From the NCBI RefSeq assembly GCF_014645895.1, contig NZ_BMMP01000008.1, forward strand, positions 1 to 64,000: a stretch of 64,000 nt of DNA, written 5' to 3'. Below, in pieces: positions 17,970 to 26,320 of this stretch. Source of the stretch: Streptomyces daqingensis (GTDB lineage: Bacteria; Actinomycetota; Actinomycetes; Streptomycetales; Streptomycetaceae). Under the pieces are notes generated by a model, which saw nothing but the letters and a program-made list of their open reading frames with translations, did no database searches and had not been told where the DNA came from. Both the position numbers and the translations under genes were made by a program. Numbering within the stretch: position 1 is the stretch's first letter; every line of letters begins with the position of its first letter.

Positions 17970-18125
17970 CGCCTGTTGGCCGGACATTAGCGCCTCACGA
18001 AGATCTTGTGGCGGTGAAGAGACACGCGTCACGTCTCACATGGCGGACATCACATTCCCGGCGCCCGATCCGCGCGGCATGACCGGGTTCGGGCGATGCG
18101 TCCTGCGCAAAGACCACGGCGGTTG

Positions 18126-18156
18126 CCCAACTGACGTTACGTGCCGATCAGTTGGG
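18126..18156. repeat. 9-bp perfect inverted repeat
   Basis: CCCAACTGA (18126-18134) and TCAGTTGGG (18148-18156) flank 13 bases. It is about 180 bases before the dehydrogenase start and 570 before the permease. Both genes point away from it, so a terminator is unlikely and an operator or the stem of a small RNA is more probable. Confidence 0.55.
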
Positions 18157-18309
18157 AGGCCAAACGGCACCCCCGCCGACGGTGCGTCGATCTGCGCGCG
18201 GCCCGTGCGGCCGCCGCCCCGCAGCCGGAGGGCGCACCTCCCGGGCAGCGCCGCCGCAGAGACCGGGACGCGGCACGGTGGCCGCGCGCCGTGGCCGCCC
18301 CGGCGCGAA

Positions 18310-18331
18310 TTCTCATCCTGTTCTCATCCTG
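18310..18331 (+). promoter_or_regulatory. Two abutting identical 11-bp direct repeats
   Basis: TTCTCATCCTG is repeated exactly head-to-tail at 18310-18320 and 18321-18331. Direct repeats with an 11-bp period place two half-sites on the same face of the helix, as for OmpR/PhoB-type response regulators. The regulator is not identified. Confidence 0.4.
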
Positions 18332-18725
18332 ATGGCGCCCCGTCCGGCGTGGCTCGATACCGCCCCGCAATTTTTACCGTTCCGTTGTGCGGTGACCGCG
18401 GTGCGTGAGGACTTCACCCGACGAGGGGCCGGAATGGCGAAGGAGGAGACTCTCCACGTGCCCGAACCTGCCGCATCCGTGACGCCGGGCACACATCTCT
18501 TTCGCATCGCGGACGCACGGCACACACGAATACCGGCATTCCTTACATCACGCCATGCCCGGAATTCCGCCGAGTTTTCGCTCTCCTAACGCAAGGGTTT
18601 CCCAAAGAACAGGGGCCTTACTGGACACCGACGGGGCAGCGCGCGCACTCTGCTGGAGTTCGCCCGGCCGCAAACCCCCCGCGGCCGCACCGGAGAGTTC
18701 GAGCCAGACAGGAGGAGGCCGTTAC

Positions 18726-20414
18726 ATGGCCGTCGAAGGCAGCCCCGAGGAACCGCTTCACGAAGGCGGTGACGACACAAAACTCAAGCGTGAATTCGGG
18801 ACGATCGGACTGCTGTTCACAGCCGTCGGGTCGATCATCGGTTCCGGCTGGCTCTTCGGTGCCCTCGACGCCGCGCAGCTCGCCGGTCCCGCCGCGATCA
18901 TCTCCTGGGCGCTCGGCTGCGTCATGTTCGTCATCATCGGGATGACGTACTCCGAGCTCGGCACGATGTTCCCGCACTCGGGCGGCGTCGCGCGGTACCC
19001 CCACTACTCGTTCGGCTCGTTCACCAGCTTCTCCATCGGCTGGGTGACCTGGATCGCCGCCGCGGCCGTCGCGCCCGTCGAAGTCCTCGCCGTCGTGCAG
19101 TACTCCACCAACTACGTGCCCTGGCTGCAGCGCATCCAGGAGAACGAGGCGGTGCTGACCCCTGCGGGCACGGTCGTCTCGGTAGCGCTCATGGCGGTGT
19201 TCGTGATCGTCAACTTCTTCGGGGTGCGCTGGTTCGCGCGTATCAACAATGTGCTCGTGTGGTGGAAGCTCGCCGTCATCCTCGTGGTGATCGCGGTATT
19301 CATGGCCCTGAGTTTCGAGCCCTCGCACTTCACCGCCCCCTCGCTCGGCGGATTCGCGCCGTACGGTTCGCAGGGCGTCTTCTCCGCCGTGGCGACAGCG
19401 GGTATCGCCTTCTCCTTCTTCGGATTCCGTCAGGGCGTCGAACTCGCCGGCGAGACGGACAATCCCAAGCGCAATGTCCCACTCACCCTCATCGGTTCCG
19501 TCGTCATCTGCGGCGTCATCTACATCCTGCTGCAGGTCGCCTTTCTGGGAGCCGTGCCGACGAAAGCGATCAGGGCGGAGGGATGGCAGGCCGTCGGAGC
19601 TCACTTCAGTTCGCACGGCGACGTGCTCGCGACTTTCGGCCCCCTCGCCGCCATCGCCGGGATCCTCGGGGCCGTATGGCTCGCCGGCATTCTCTACGCC
19701 GACGCCATCATCTCCCCCGGCGACACCGGTCTCATCTACGCCGGCGTCACCGCGCGCATCTCGTACGCGATGGGCCGCAACCGGAACGCGCCCGCCGGGC
19801 TCGCGAAGGTCAACCGGACCGGCGTCCCCTGGGTCAGCCTCGTGCTCGCGTTCATCGTCGGCTGCTTCTTCTTCCTGCCGTTCCCGGGCTGGAGCAAGCT
19901 GGTCGAGTTCGTCACGAACTCGACGGTGCTCTCCTTCGGCTGCGGCCCGCTGGTGCTGCTCGCCATGCGCAAGCAGATGCCCGACTACAACCGCCCGTTC
20001 CGCCTCGGCGACAGGTGGGTGTGGATCATCGGCTTCCTCGCCCTGTGGTCCACGAACCTGATCGTCTACTGGACGGGCTGGGACACCAACTGGAAGCTGT
20101 TCATCGCCATCCTCCTCGGCTACGTCCTGATGGCCGTGTACTACAAGGTGGCGAAGCAGCAGACGCCTCCCCTCGACTTCCGGCACGGCTGGTGGCTCCT
20201 GGTGTGGTACGCCGGGCTGGCCCTGATCAGCTACCTCGGCGACTACCCCGAGGAGAAGGAGAACGCGGGCAACCTCGGCCTCCTGGACTTCAACCTCGGC
20301 GCCGCAGCCACTCTCGTACTGACCGCCATCGTCATATGGCTCGCACTCCGGTGCGCGCTCCCGACGGAGCGCGTACGCGAGATCCTCCAGGACCGGGGCT
20401 CCCAGGAGCACTGA
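18726..20414 (+). CDS. APC-family amino acid permease
   Basis: This 562-aa polytopic transporter begins 'MAVEGSPEEPLHEGGDD' after an AGGAGG RBS. The first helix carries the APC substrate-binding signature 'AVGSIIGSGWLFG' (G-S/T-G turn). About 12-13 hydrophobic segments follow, including 'WVTWIAAAAVAPVEVLAV' and 'GIAFSFFGFRQGVELAGE', the latter with the conserved Gly-Phe/Glu of helix 6. It ends with a C-terminal soluble tail. The substrate is not deducible, though similarity is to uptake or exchange of amino acids or polyamines. It is transcribed alone, with its own terminator at 20442-20477 and a long upstream region rich in repeats. Confidence 0.9.
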   Translation: MAVEGSPEEPLHEGGDDTKLKREFGTIGLLFTAVGSIIGSGWLFGALDAAQLAGPAAIISWALGCVMFVIIGMTYSELGTMFPHSGGVARYPHYSFGSFTSFSIGWVTWIAAAAVAPVEVLAVVQYSTNYVPWLQRIQENEAVLTPAGTVVSVALMAVFVIVNFFGVRWFARINNVLVWWKLAVILVVIAVFMALSFEPSHFTAPSLGGFAPYGSQGVFSAVATAGIAFSFFGFRQGVELAGETDNPKRNVPLTLIGSVVICGVIYILLQVAFLGAVPTKAIRAEGWQAVGAHFSSHGDVLATFGPLAAIAGILGAVWLAGILYADAIISPGDTGLIYAGVTARISYAMGRNRNAPAGLAKVNRTGVPWVSLVLAFIVGCFFFLPFPGWSKLVEFVTNSTVLSFGCGPLVLLAMRKQMPDYNRPFRLGDRWVWIIGFLALWSTNLIVYWTGWDTNWKLFIAILLGYVLMAVYYKVAKQQTPPLDFRHGWWLLVWYAGLALISYLGDYPEEKENAGNLGLLDFNLGAAATLVLTAIVIWLALRCALPTERVREILQDRGSQEH

Positions 20415-20441
20415 ACCGGGCCCCCGCACCGAGCGCAGCGA

Positions 20442-20477
20442 AGCGGGCCCACGGCGGAAGCACGCCGTGGGCCCGCT
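20442..20477 (+). terminator. Strong hairpin terminator after the permease gene
   Basis: Perfect 15-bp arms (20442-20456 with 20463-20477, core CGGGCCCACGGCG) and a 6-base loop lie 28 bases after the permease stop and 74 before the next start. Confidence 0.8.
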
Positions 20478-20550
20478 GCTCGTCCTCCCCGGCGGCCGGG
20501 GCGCCGGACGCACGGCAACTCCCCGGCAGCGAGGGCATAGTCTCGACGGC

Positions 20551-21123
20551 ATGGTCAATCTGACGCGCATCTACACCCGGACCGGCGACACGGGCACCAC
20601 CGCCCTCGGCGACATGAGCCGTACGCACAAGACCGACACACGCATCGCCGCCTACGCGGACGCCAACGAGGCCAACGCCTCGATCGGGGTCGCGCTCGCC
20701 CTCGGCGACCTGCCCGAGGAGATCTCCTCGGTGCTGGTGCGTGTCCAGAACGACCTGTTCGACGTAGGCGCCGACCTCGCCACGCCCGTCGTCGAGGACC
20801 CGGAGTTCCCGCCGCTGCGCGTCGAGCAGTCCTACATCGACAAGCTGGAAGAGGACTGCGACACCTTCCTCGAAGATCTGGAGAAGCTGCGCAGCTTCAT
20901 CCTCCCCGGCGGAACCCCCGGCGCGGCGCTTCTCCACCAGGCGTGCACGGTCGTACGGAGGGCCGAGCGCTCCACCTGGGCCGCCCTGGAGGAGCACGGC
21001 GACAGCATGAACCCGCTGACGGCGACGTACCTCAACCGCCTCTCCGACCTGCTCTTCATCCTCGCCCGCTCGGCGAACAAGGAGATCGGCGACGTGCTGT
21101 GGGTGCCGGGCGAGAACCGCTGA
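20551..21123 (+). CDS. pduO: Cob(I)yrinic acid a,c-diamide adenosyltransferase, PduO type
   Basis: This 190-aa enzyme transfers the adenosyl group of ATP to cobalt to make adenosylcobalamin. The N-terminal ATP-binding signature is 'YTRTGDTGTTALGD' (residues 8-21). Later 'LRSFILPGGTPGAALLHQA' and 'VVRRAERST' form the helical bundle core, ending in 'LNRLSDLLFILARSAN'. Length and all motifs match the active family. The ATG at 20551 gives the standard N-terminus. No cobalamin riboswitch fold is evident in the short leader. It would supply coenzyme B12 for methylmalonyl-CoA mutase-type enzymes. Confidence 0.95.
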   Translation: MVNLTRIYTRTGDTGTTALGDMSRTHKTDTRIAAYADANEANASIGVALALGDLPEEISSVLVRVQNDLFDVGADLATPVVEDPEFPPLRVEQSYIDKLEEDCDTFLEDLEKLRSFILPGGTPGAALLHQACTVVRRAERSTWAALEEHGDSMNPLTATYLNRLSDLLFILARSANKEIGDVLWVPGENR

Positions 21124-21137
21124 CCGAGCCCTCCGGG

Positions 21138-21197
21138 GCGGGCAGGTGCGCCGCCCCGTGCGGGCGCCGGGTGCGGTTCGGCGCGTTCCCTGCCCGC
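21138..21197. terminator. Possible bidirectional terminator between convergent genes
   Basis: Arms GCGGGCAGG (21138-21146) and CCTGCCCGC (21189-21197) are exact complements enclosing 42 GC-rich bases with further pairing potential. They lie between the convergent pduO and glycoside hydrolase genes. Confidence 0.35.
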
Positions 21198-21203
21198 GGA
21201 CCG

Positions 21204-22394
21204 TCAGCCGCAGTCGAGCATCCCGGCGGCGCCCTTGGCCTTCACCACACGTTCCGCGCCGGCCTGCACGCCGGCGCGGAACTGCTCGTCCGCCCGGGCG
21301 CGTTGGAGCACCGCGCCGGCCATCTCGGGCAGCACGCCCGCGTCCACGCTGAGGACGACAGTGCCGCCCGCGTCCAGGAAGCGCAGGGCCCGCTCCGCCG
21401 GTGGTACGTCCTCGACCGCCTTGGCCGCACCCAGGTCGTCGGAGACGATGACGCCGTCGAAGCCGAGGTCCTCGCGGAGCATGCCGGTGAGGATCTCCGA
21501 AGAGAAGGCCGCCATGTTGTCCGGGTCGATCTTGGCGTAGCGCGCGCTGGAGATCATCACCAGCGAATCGCCCGATGACAGCCCTTCCTTGAACGGTCGG
21601 AGGTAGGCGTCGTCCCGGGTGGTGACGTCGTCCACGACGTCCTTGCTGTGGTCGGTGTTGCCGATCACCCGCCCCAGGCCGGGGAAGTGCTTGACCGCCG
21701 TGGTGACGCCGGCGTCCGCCATGCCCTCCTGGAAGGCGGTGCCGCTCGCGGCGACGGCCTCGGGCGTCGTGCCGTAGTTGCGCTGGAGCTTGCCGACGGG
21801 TTCGTTCTCGTCCGAGAGGTCCTCGGGCACGGTGTCCAGTACGGGCGCCAGGTTCACGTTGACGCCCGCCGAGTTCAACTGACCCGCCCAGCCCGCCGCC
21901 TGGGAGCGCAGCGCCGCCGGGTCGAGCTTGCCCTGCTCGACGGCCGAGGGCATCGCGTCGAATCCGGGCCCCTTCAGATGCTGGACCTTGCCGCCCTCCT
22001 GATCGGCGGAGACCCACAGCGGGACGTCGCCCGTGGCGGCTTCCCTCGCCCGCTCGCTGACCTGACGCGTCGTGTCGACTCCGGCCTCGCTGCCGTTCGT
22101 CAGGATGACCCCGCCGAGGTGGAGGTCCTTCACGGCGGCGAGTTCGGCTTCCGCGGGCTCGTCCGCGTCCACGCCGCTGATGAAGAGCTGGCCCACCTGC
22201 TGCTCCAGCGTCAGCTCGGCCGCCGTCCGTTCCACGCAGGCGGAGCCGTCCGGCGCGGGGCTCCGCCCGTCGCGGGCCGCCTTCGGGCCGGCCTCACCGC
22301 TGCCCGGGAAGGCGACGGCGGTCAGCGTCATCGGTACGGCGGCCAGGGCCAGGACGCCCGTGACGACTGCACCGGCGGCTCGCTTGCTGATCAT
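21204..22394 (-). CDS. Secreted glycoside hydrolase family 3 (beta-N-acetylhexosaminidase type)
   Basis: This 396-aa exported enzyme has an N-terminal signal peptide (MISKRAAGAVVTGVLALAAV...). The single GH3 TIM-barrel domain shows 'LEQQVGQLFISGVD', 'SADQEGGKVQHLKGPGF', the NagZ-type catalytic His loop 'AVKHFPGLGRVIGNTD' and the nucleophile Asp in 'DGVIVSDDLGA'. The absence of a second alpha/beta sandwich domain puts it with NagZ-like hexosaminidases that remove GlcNAc from cell-wall or chitin fragments. Several substitutions around the binding site (for example ISSARYAKID instead of MSAHV) leave the substrate uncertain. It is transcribed alone and divergent from the crystallin-like gene. Confidence 0.88.
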   Translation of the reverse strand: MISKRAAGAVVTGVLALAAVPMTLTAVAFPGSGEAGPKAARDGRSPAPDGSACVERTAAELTLEQQVGQLFISGVDADEPAEAELAAVKDLHLGGVILTNGSEAGVDTTRQVSERAREAATGDVPLWVSADQEGGKVQHLKGPGFDAMPSAVEQGKLDPAALRSQAAGWAGQLNSAGVNVNLAPVLDTVPEDLSDENEPVGKLQRNYGTTPEAVAASGTAFQEGMADAGVTTAVKHFPGLGRVIGNTDHSKDVVDDVTTRDDAYLRPFKEGLSSGDSLVMISSARYAKIDPDNMAAFSSEILTGMLREDLGFDGVIVSDDLGAAKAVEDVPPAERALRFLDAGGTVVLSVDAGVLPEMAGAVLQRARADEQFRAGVQAGAERVVKAKGAAGMLDCG

Positions 22395-23069
22395 CTAGGG
22401 GTACCTCCACGGGCTGGCGCGCGGTCGGGGGCGTGGTGCGGCACGCAGCACGCTAGGGCCCGCGGCCGCAGCGGGACAGGGGGCCGCCCTGACGGGCTCT
22501 CACTTAACCGCATCGTTGCGGCAGGCGACAGTGGTCCCCCCAATGAGGAGGGGCGGCGGAAGGCGTCCGATTTCACCCGCGCCGGAACGGGGACGGCACC
22601 GGGATTGGGCGCGCCCCGAACGGGGAAGAACGCCTCGGAATTACAAGCCGGATGTCCCGGTTTTTCCGTCACCCCTCGCCCGGTTGCGGCGCTTAAGCTT
22701 TTGTTAAGTCTTCCTTCACCCTGCCCTGAGGTTCTCCTTTCCGGACCCTTCCGCGACCGGAAGGACGCCGACAGAAACCCTGTTCAGAGGCGCATCCGCG
22801 TCCGCAATCCGCATTGCTTCGACAGTCTCTGCATACCTCTGATCGCCGATTAAACGGACGGACCGGGCGTACCGCATTCCGCTGGCCCACCCCACGTCGG
22901 CAACCAGGAAGAATGCGTCTGAGGCCGCCCGGGGCATTCCCTCTTACGAACCCCGTGACTTAAAGGCGATCACGGACTTCGGCTTTGCCCCCGAATTCCG
23001 TGAGTACTATCGCTCCCACAGGCCTGGACCTGATAACTGCAGGTCAGCCAAGAGGGGTTGGAGTTCTGT
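22395..23069. other. Divergent 675-bp regulatory region before the secreted pair
   Basis: No gene is supported. A 73-codon minus-strand frame at 22716-22937 has only about 68 percent G/C at third positions and is rejected. The stretch 22690-22980 is clearly less GC-rich than its surroundings. It holds CTTAA/TTAAG inverted arms (22692-22708) and a PHO-box-like pair of 11-base units (22703-22724, second unit CTTCACC). GACCTG/CAGGTC arms (23027-23045) lie 25 bases before the crystallin-like start. It probably contains promoters for both divergent genes. Confidence 0.5.
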
Positions 23070-23666
23070 ATGGCCAGCAATGCGAGGCGACGCACGCGTA
23101 TCACCGTCGCCACGGTGGCGCTCCTGGCGGGCGTCATAGCGGTGCCCGTCGCGAACGGCGCCATCTCCGAGGACGGCGCGGACGTCAAGGGACAGGGCAA
23201 CCACTGCACCATCGACGCCGGGAGCGGCGAGACGCGGTGTTTCGAGAGCCTGACCGAGGCGACCGGGGTCCCCGGCAGCGAGAAGCTCGTCAGGGCGTCC
23301 GGTGACGGCACCCGGAGCACCAAGGCCGGCGCCGACGCGGCGCCGCTCGCCTCCGCGGACGACACCCAGGGCGAGGGGAACATCATGGCCGCGACCCTGT
23401 TCGCGGACACCCAGTACGGCGGCGGCTCACTGACCGTCAAGAACGCCGAACTCTGCGACGGCGACGCCGACGACGTCGACTTCCAGATCGACCTCGCCGA
23501 CGAGTGGAAGGACAAGATCTCCGCCGTCCAGCCCTGGGGCAACTGCACGCTCAACCTGTACTCCGAGCCGGGCCTCGGCGGCGACCGCGACGGACCCTTC
23601 GACGAGCTCACCCCGGACATCGGCGACGCGCTGGACGACCGTACGCAGTCCATCAGCTTCAGCTGA
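23070..23666 (+). CDS. Secreted beta/gamma-crystallin-like protein
   Basis: This 198-aa exported protein begins 'MASNARRRTRITVATVALLA' with a signal peptide cleaved around residue 30. The mature N-terminus is a Gly/Asp/Ser-rich region with two Cys residues ('CTIDAGSGETRC'). The C-terminal 90 residues follow the beta/gamma-crystallin or I36-inhibitor pattern: 'ATLFADTQYGGGSLTV', then 'DKISAVQPWGNCTLNLYSE', then 'DRTQSISFS'. Such domains bind Ca2+ or inhibit proteases. Start ATG 23070 has GGAG six bases away; an upstream TTG is less likely. A gap of 78 bases separates it from the aerolysin-like gene on the same strand, so they may be co-transcribed. Confidence 0.75.
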   Translation: MASNARRRTRITVATVALLAGVIAVPVANGAISEDGADVKGQGNHCTIDAGSGETRCFESLTEATGVPGSEKLVRASGDGTRSTKAGADAAPLASADDTQGEGNIMAATLFADTQYGGGSLTVKNAELCDGDADDVDFQIDLADEWKDKISAVQPWGNCTLNLYSEPGLGGDRDGPFDELTPDIGDALDDRTQSISFS

Positions 23667-23744
23667 CCACCTCAGCCGAGACGCAGTGGACGCAGCACCG
23701 GTCCCCGCACCACTCGCCTTACCCCCACCCTCGCCGGAGGCATC

Positions 23745-24362
23745 ATGAACCGCCGCAACAAGCTGTCCATGCTGGTGATCGCCATCACCACCCTGGGCGC
23801 CACAGCGCTCTTCCCCACGGCCGCGCAGGCCGACGAGGAGCAGCCCACCACCAGAGAACTGCTCGAACAGTGCAACGACGGCACCGACCTGTGCGTCTTC
23901 CACCCCTCCGGCCTCCCCGAGGACTCCATGGGCGAGGCCCACCAGGTCGGCGACAGCGCCTTCAACTGCACGGAGAAGACGCAGCGTTCGAGCGTCGGCT
24001 GGTCGGACACGACCGGCGAGACCAACACCGTCGGCGTCTCGATGACCGCCGAGTACGGCTTCACCGAGCTGTTCAAGGTGACCATCACGGCGAGCTACCA
24101 GCACTCCTGGGAGAGCTCGCACACGGAGGAGCAGCAGACGAACGTCGAGGTCAAGCCCGGCAAGGTCGGCTGGATCACGCGCGAGGCCGCCATGCAGGAG
24201 GTCGAGGGCACGTACGAGATGCACTTCGAGGACAAGTTCTACGGCCACCACATCTGGTACGTGCCGTTCACCGCCAAGGGCCCCAAGCCGGACACCCCGA
24301 GCACCAAGACCCAGCACACGCGGAAGATGACCAAGAAGGAGAAGAAGCAGCACTGCGGCTGA
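23745..24362 (+). CDS. Secreted aerolysin/ETX-MTX2-like protein
   Basis: This 205-aa exported protein has signal peptide 'MNRRNKLSMLVIAITTLGAT' with cleavage after AQA. Four Cys suggest two disulfides (CNDGTDLC, NCT, terminal CG). The core has the alternating polar/apolar strands typical of aerolysin-fold pore formers: 'TVGVSMTAEYGFTELFKV', 'ITASYQHSWESSHTEEQQ', 'NVEVKPGKVGWI' and 'MQEVEGTYEMHF'. The order is strand, Ser/Thr-rich insertion loop, strand, PG turn. There is no separate lectin domain. The C-terminal Lys-rich tail is hydrophilic. Similar proteins occur in many streptomycetes as hypotheticals (family knowledge). The pore-forming role is inference. It sits 78 bases after the crystallin-like gene. 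Confidence 0.6.
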   Translation: MNRRNKLSMLVIAITTLGATALFPTAAQADEEQPTTRELLEQCNDGTDLCVFHPSGLPEDSMGEAHQVGDSAFNCTEKTQRSSVGWSDTTGETNTVGVSMTAEYGFTELFKVTITASYQHSWESSHTEEQQTNVEVKPGKVGWITREAAMQEVEGTYEMHFEDKFYGHHIWYVPFTAKGPKPDTPSTKTQHTRKMTKKEKKQHCG

Positions 24363-24597
24363 GCAGGCGCTCCCCCCAGGTCGCCACCCCCCACCGCCGG
24401 CCCGGCCCGCGTTCCCGTGCACGCGTGGCCGGGCCTCCGCGCGCGTACGGGCCGAGCCCCTGGCCTCACCTCCTCGCGACCTCGCCGCCTCACCGCCTCG
24501 CCGCTTCGCCTCCTCGCCGCCTCGGTCAGCAGGCCCGGAACATCCGTTTTAGGGTGGAACGCGGGATCTGTACGCACCCGCTACCCCGGGAGCGACC

Positions 24598-25779
24598 ATG
24601 AGTGACGAGGACCGCACCTCCGGCCGGGAGGAAGAGGACGACCGGAGCCGCGAGGTCGAGGAGTACGACGACTACGACGAGGACTACGGCCCGGAGTACA
24701 GCGACGAGTACGACGGCGAGCCTGAGCGGTCGCGGGACGGTTACCCCTCGGGTGTGCAGCGGCCGGCGCGCGACGACGACCCCGACGTCCTCCTCGACGT
24801 GCCGCAGCTGCACGTCGACGAGATCGACCTCGAAGTCGAGGACCTGCGGGCCCGGGTCTCCCTGCAGGCCGAGGTCCTGGACATCCTGAAGCTCAACGTC
24901 GGCGCGGACGTCGAACTGGGCCGCGTGCACCTGGGCATCAAGGGCGTGGACGTACAGGCCCTGCTCAAGGTCCGCCTCGACAACGTCGCGCAGGTCATCG
25001 GCCGCGTCCTGACGACGATCGACCGCAACCCCCAGATCCTCGAACACCTCACCTCGGGCCTGGGCGCCGCCGCGAAGGAGATCGGCGGAGGCGCCGGAGA
25101 GGCCGTCGGAGAGCTCGGACGCGGGGCTTCGTCGGCGGTGGAAGACGTCGGCCAGGGCGCCGGCAAGGCGGTCGAGGATGTCGGCGAGGGCGCGGGAAGC
25201 GCCGTGCAGGACGTCGGCGAGGGCGCGGGCGAAGGAGTCAAACAGGTCGGACAGGGCGCCGGCAAGGCCGTCGAGGACGTGGGCGAGGGCGCGGGCAGCG
25301 CCGTCGAGGACGTCGGCGAAGGCGCGGGAGAGACCGCCAAGAACGTCGGCGAAGGCGCCGGCAAGGCCGTCGGAGACGTGGGCGAGGGCGCGGGCAGCGC
25401 CGTCGAGGACGTCGGCGAAGGCGCGGGAGAGACCGCCAAGGACGTCGGCGAAGGCGTCCGGGAGACTGCCGAGGACGTCGGGGAAGGCGTCGGGGAGACC
25501 GCCAAGGACGTCGGCGAAGGCGTCGGGGAGACCGCCAAGGACGTCGGCGAAGGCGCGGGGAGAGCGGCAGGTGACGTCGGCGAAGGCGCAGGGGAGACCG
25601 CCAAGAACGTCGGCGAAGGGGCGGGCAAGGTCATCGACGAGTCCGGTCGCACGGTGCGCAAGGCCGGCAAGAGTGCCACCCGTACCGCGAAGAAGGCCGG
25701 CAAGACGGCGTCCGGCAGCTCGGAGGAGCGGCCCCGGCGACGTCCCACCCGCAGGCGCGACCGCGACGAACCGCCGTGA
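24598..25779 (+). CDS. Acidic protein with fifteen 11-residue LEA-like repeats
   Basis: This 393-aa soluble protein has three parts. Residues 1-60 are Asp/Glu/Tyr-rich and disordered. Residues 62-165 form a conserved-looking domain ('[17 protein letters not shown]', '[19 protein letters not shown]', '[19 protein letters not shown]'). Residues 181-345 are fifteen head-to-tail 11-residue units of the type [11 protein letters not shown] / [11 protein letters not shown], followed by a Lys/Arg-rich tail. Eleven-residue periodicity with charged edges is that of group-3 LEA proteins, plasma apolipoproteins and synucleins. All fold into amphipathic helices on membranes or during drying. The frame continues open past the TGA stop. 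The function is unknown. Confidence 0.8.
   Translation: MSDEDRTSGREEEDDRSREVEEYDDYDEDYGPEYSDEYDGEPERSRDGYPSGVQRPARDDDPDVLLDVPQLHVDEIDLEVEDLRARVSLQAEVLDILKLNVGADVELGRVHLGIKGVDVQALLKVRLDNVAQVIGRVLTTIDRNPQILEHLTSGLGAAAKEIGGGAGEAVGELGRGASSAVEDVGQGAGKAVEDVGEGAGSAVQDVGEGAGEGVKQVGQGAGKAVEDVGEGAGSAVEDVGEGAGETAKNVGEGAGKAVGDVGEGAGSAVEDVGEGAGETAKDVGEGVRETAEDVGEGVGETAKDVGEGVGETAKDVGEGAGRAAGDVGEGAGETAKNVGEGAGKVIDESGRTVRKAGKSATRTAKKAGKTASGSSEERPRRRPTRRRDRDEPP
25138..25632 (+). repeat. 33-bp tandem repeat, 15 units, coding for 11-residue helices
   Basis: Fifteen units of 33 bp without interruption encode [VA]-x-[DN/QD]-V-G-[EQ]-G-[AV]-x-x-x. Neighbouring units alternate between ...AGSA, ...AGKA and ...GET endings, indicating growth by duplication of two- and three-unit blocks. 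Confidence 0.92.
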
Positions 25780-25833
25780 AACGGCCCGGGCGCGCAGGAC
25801 GGCGGGTCTCCGGACATCGAGTTCTCGGCGTCG

Positions 25834-26148
25834 GTGCGGGCCGATGAACTCCGCTTCGCCGACGAGCCTCTGACCGCGGTGCGCTTCCACGGATCGCCCG
25901 GACGGGAGTCGACGTCACGCAGCGAGCGGACCAACCTGCCGGAACGCGTCGAGGCGGGAACCGGCTACAGCGACGTACGGGTCGACTACCGGCTGGCGAC
26001 GCGGCTGCGCGACCCGGGCGAGGCCCCCGACCGGGAGCGCCCGGCCCAGGACACGTCCGATGCGGGAACCTCGGGTCCGGCCGTCACCGACGAGGGTGCC
26101 CCACCCCCGGACACCTCCGCGCCGGCCCCCGAGGCCGGCGAGCCGTAG
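25834..26148 (+). CDS. Small acidic protein, in frame with the upstream repeat gene; start uncertain
   Basis: This frame lies in the same phase as the repeat gene and is open from the codon after that gene's TGA (25780) to 26148. The first usable start is GTG 25834, giving 104 aa. The segment before it ([18 protein letters not shown]) reads like the continuous N-terminus of the domain, with full GC-third-position bias. The body contains '[20 protein letters not shown]' and '[14 protein letters not shown]', then a Pro/Asp-rich tail. There is no RBS and no ATG/GTG/TTG between 25780 and 25833. It could be a second gene with a non-standard start, a C-terminal module cut off by a nonsense mutation, or a readthrough product. 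The function is unknown. Confidence 0.5.
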   Translation: MRADELRFADEPLTAVRFHGSPGRESTSRSERTNLPERVEAGTGYSDVRVDYRLATRLRDPGEAPDRERPAQDTSDAGTSGPAVTDEGAPPPDTSAPAPEAGEP

Positions 26149-26320
26149 CCGCCGCTCCCCCAGCAGCCACGGCCCACCGGGCCCGAACCGCGGGGCAGCA
26201 GCGAGCGGCCCGGCACGGTGGACGTCTCCACCCGCCGAGCCGCTCGGCTCCCCCGCCCTGAAGAGCCCCGGATCCCCCCACCCCAGACCGTGCAGGGCCT
26301 TGGGTCCTCCAGCCCCCGCC

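Larger units (their letters stand above)
17949..18725. other. Divergent 777-bp intergenic region with several repeats
   Basis: No convincing gene is seen. A 51-codon frame starting ATG 18434 begins with good codon use but loses it, and may be a leader peptide at best. The region holds the palindrome at 17960, a perfect inverted repeat at 18126-18156, and two abutting 11-bp direct repeats at 18310-18331. An AT-rich spot at 18368-18385 could be part of a promoter for the permease. The permease RBS is AGGAGG near 18712-18717. Confidence 0.6.

Noticed and set aside
18434..18589. 51-codon plus-strand frame upstream of the permease
   Set aside because: It starts well, but codon bias fades in its second half. 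Kept only as a possible leader within the intergenic entry.
20478..20550. Cobalamin riboswitch before pduO
   Set aside because: The leader is too short and lacks the B12-box pattern.
22716..22937. 73-codon minus-strand frame upstream of the crystallin-like gene
   Set aside because: Only about 68 percent G/C at third positions against over 90 percent in real genes, and no RBS.
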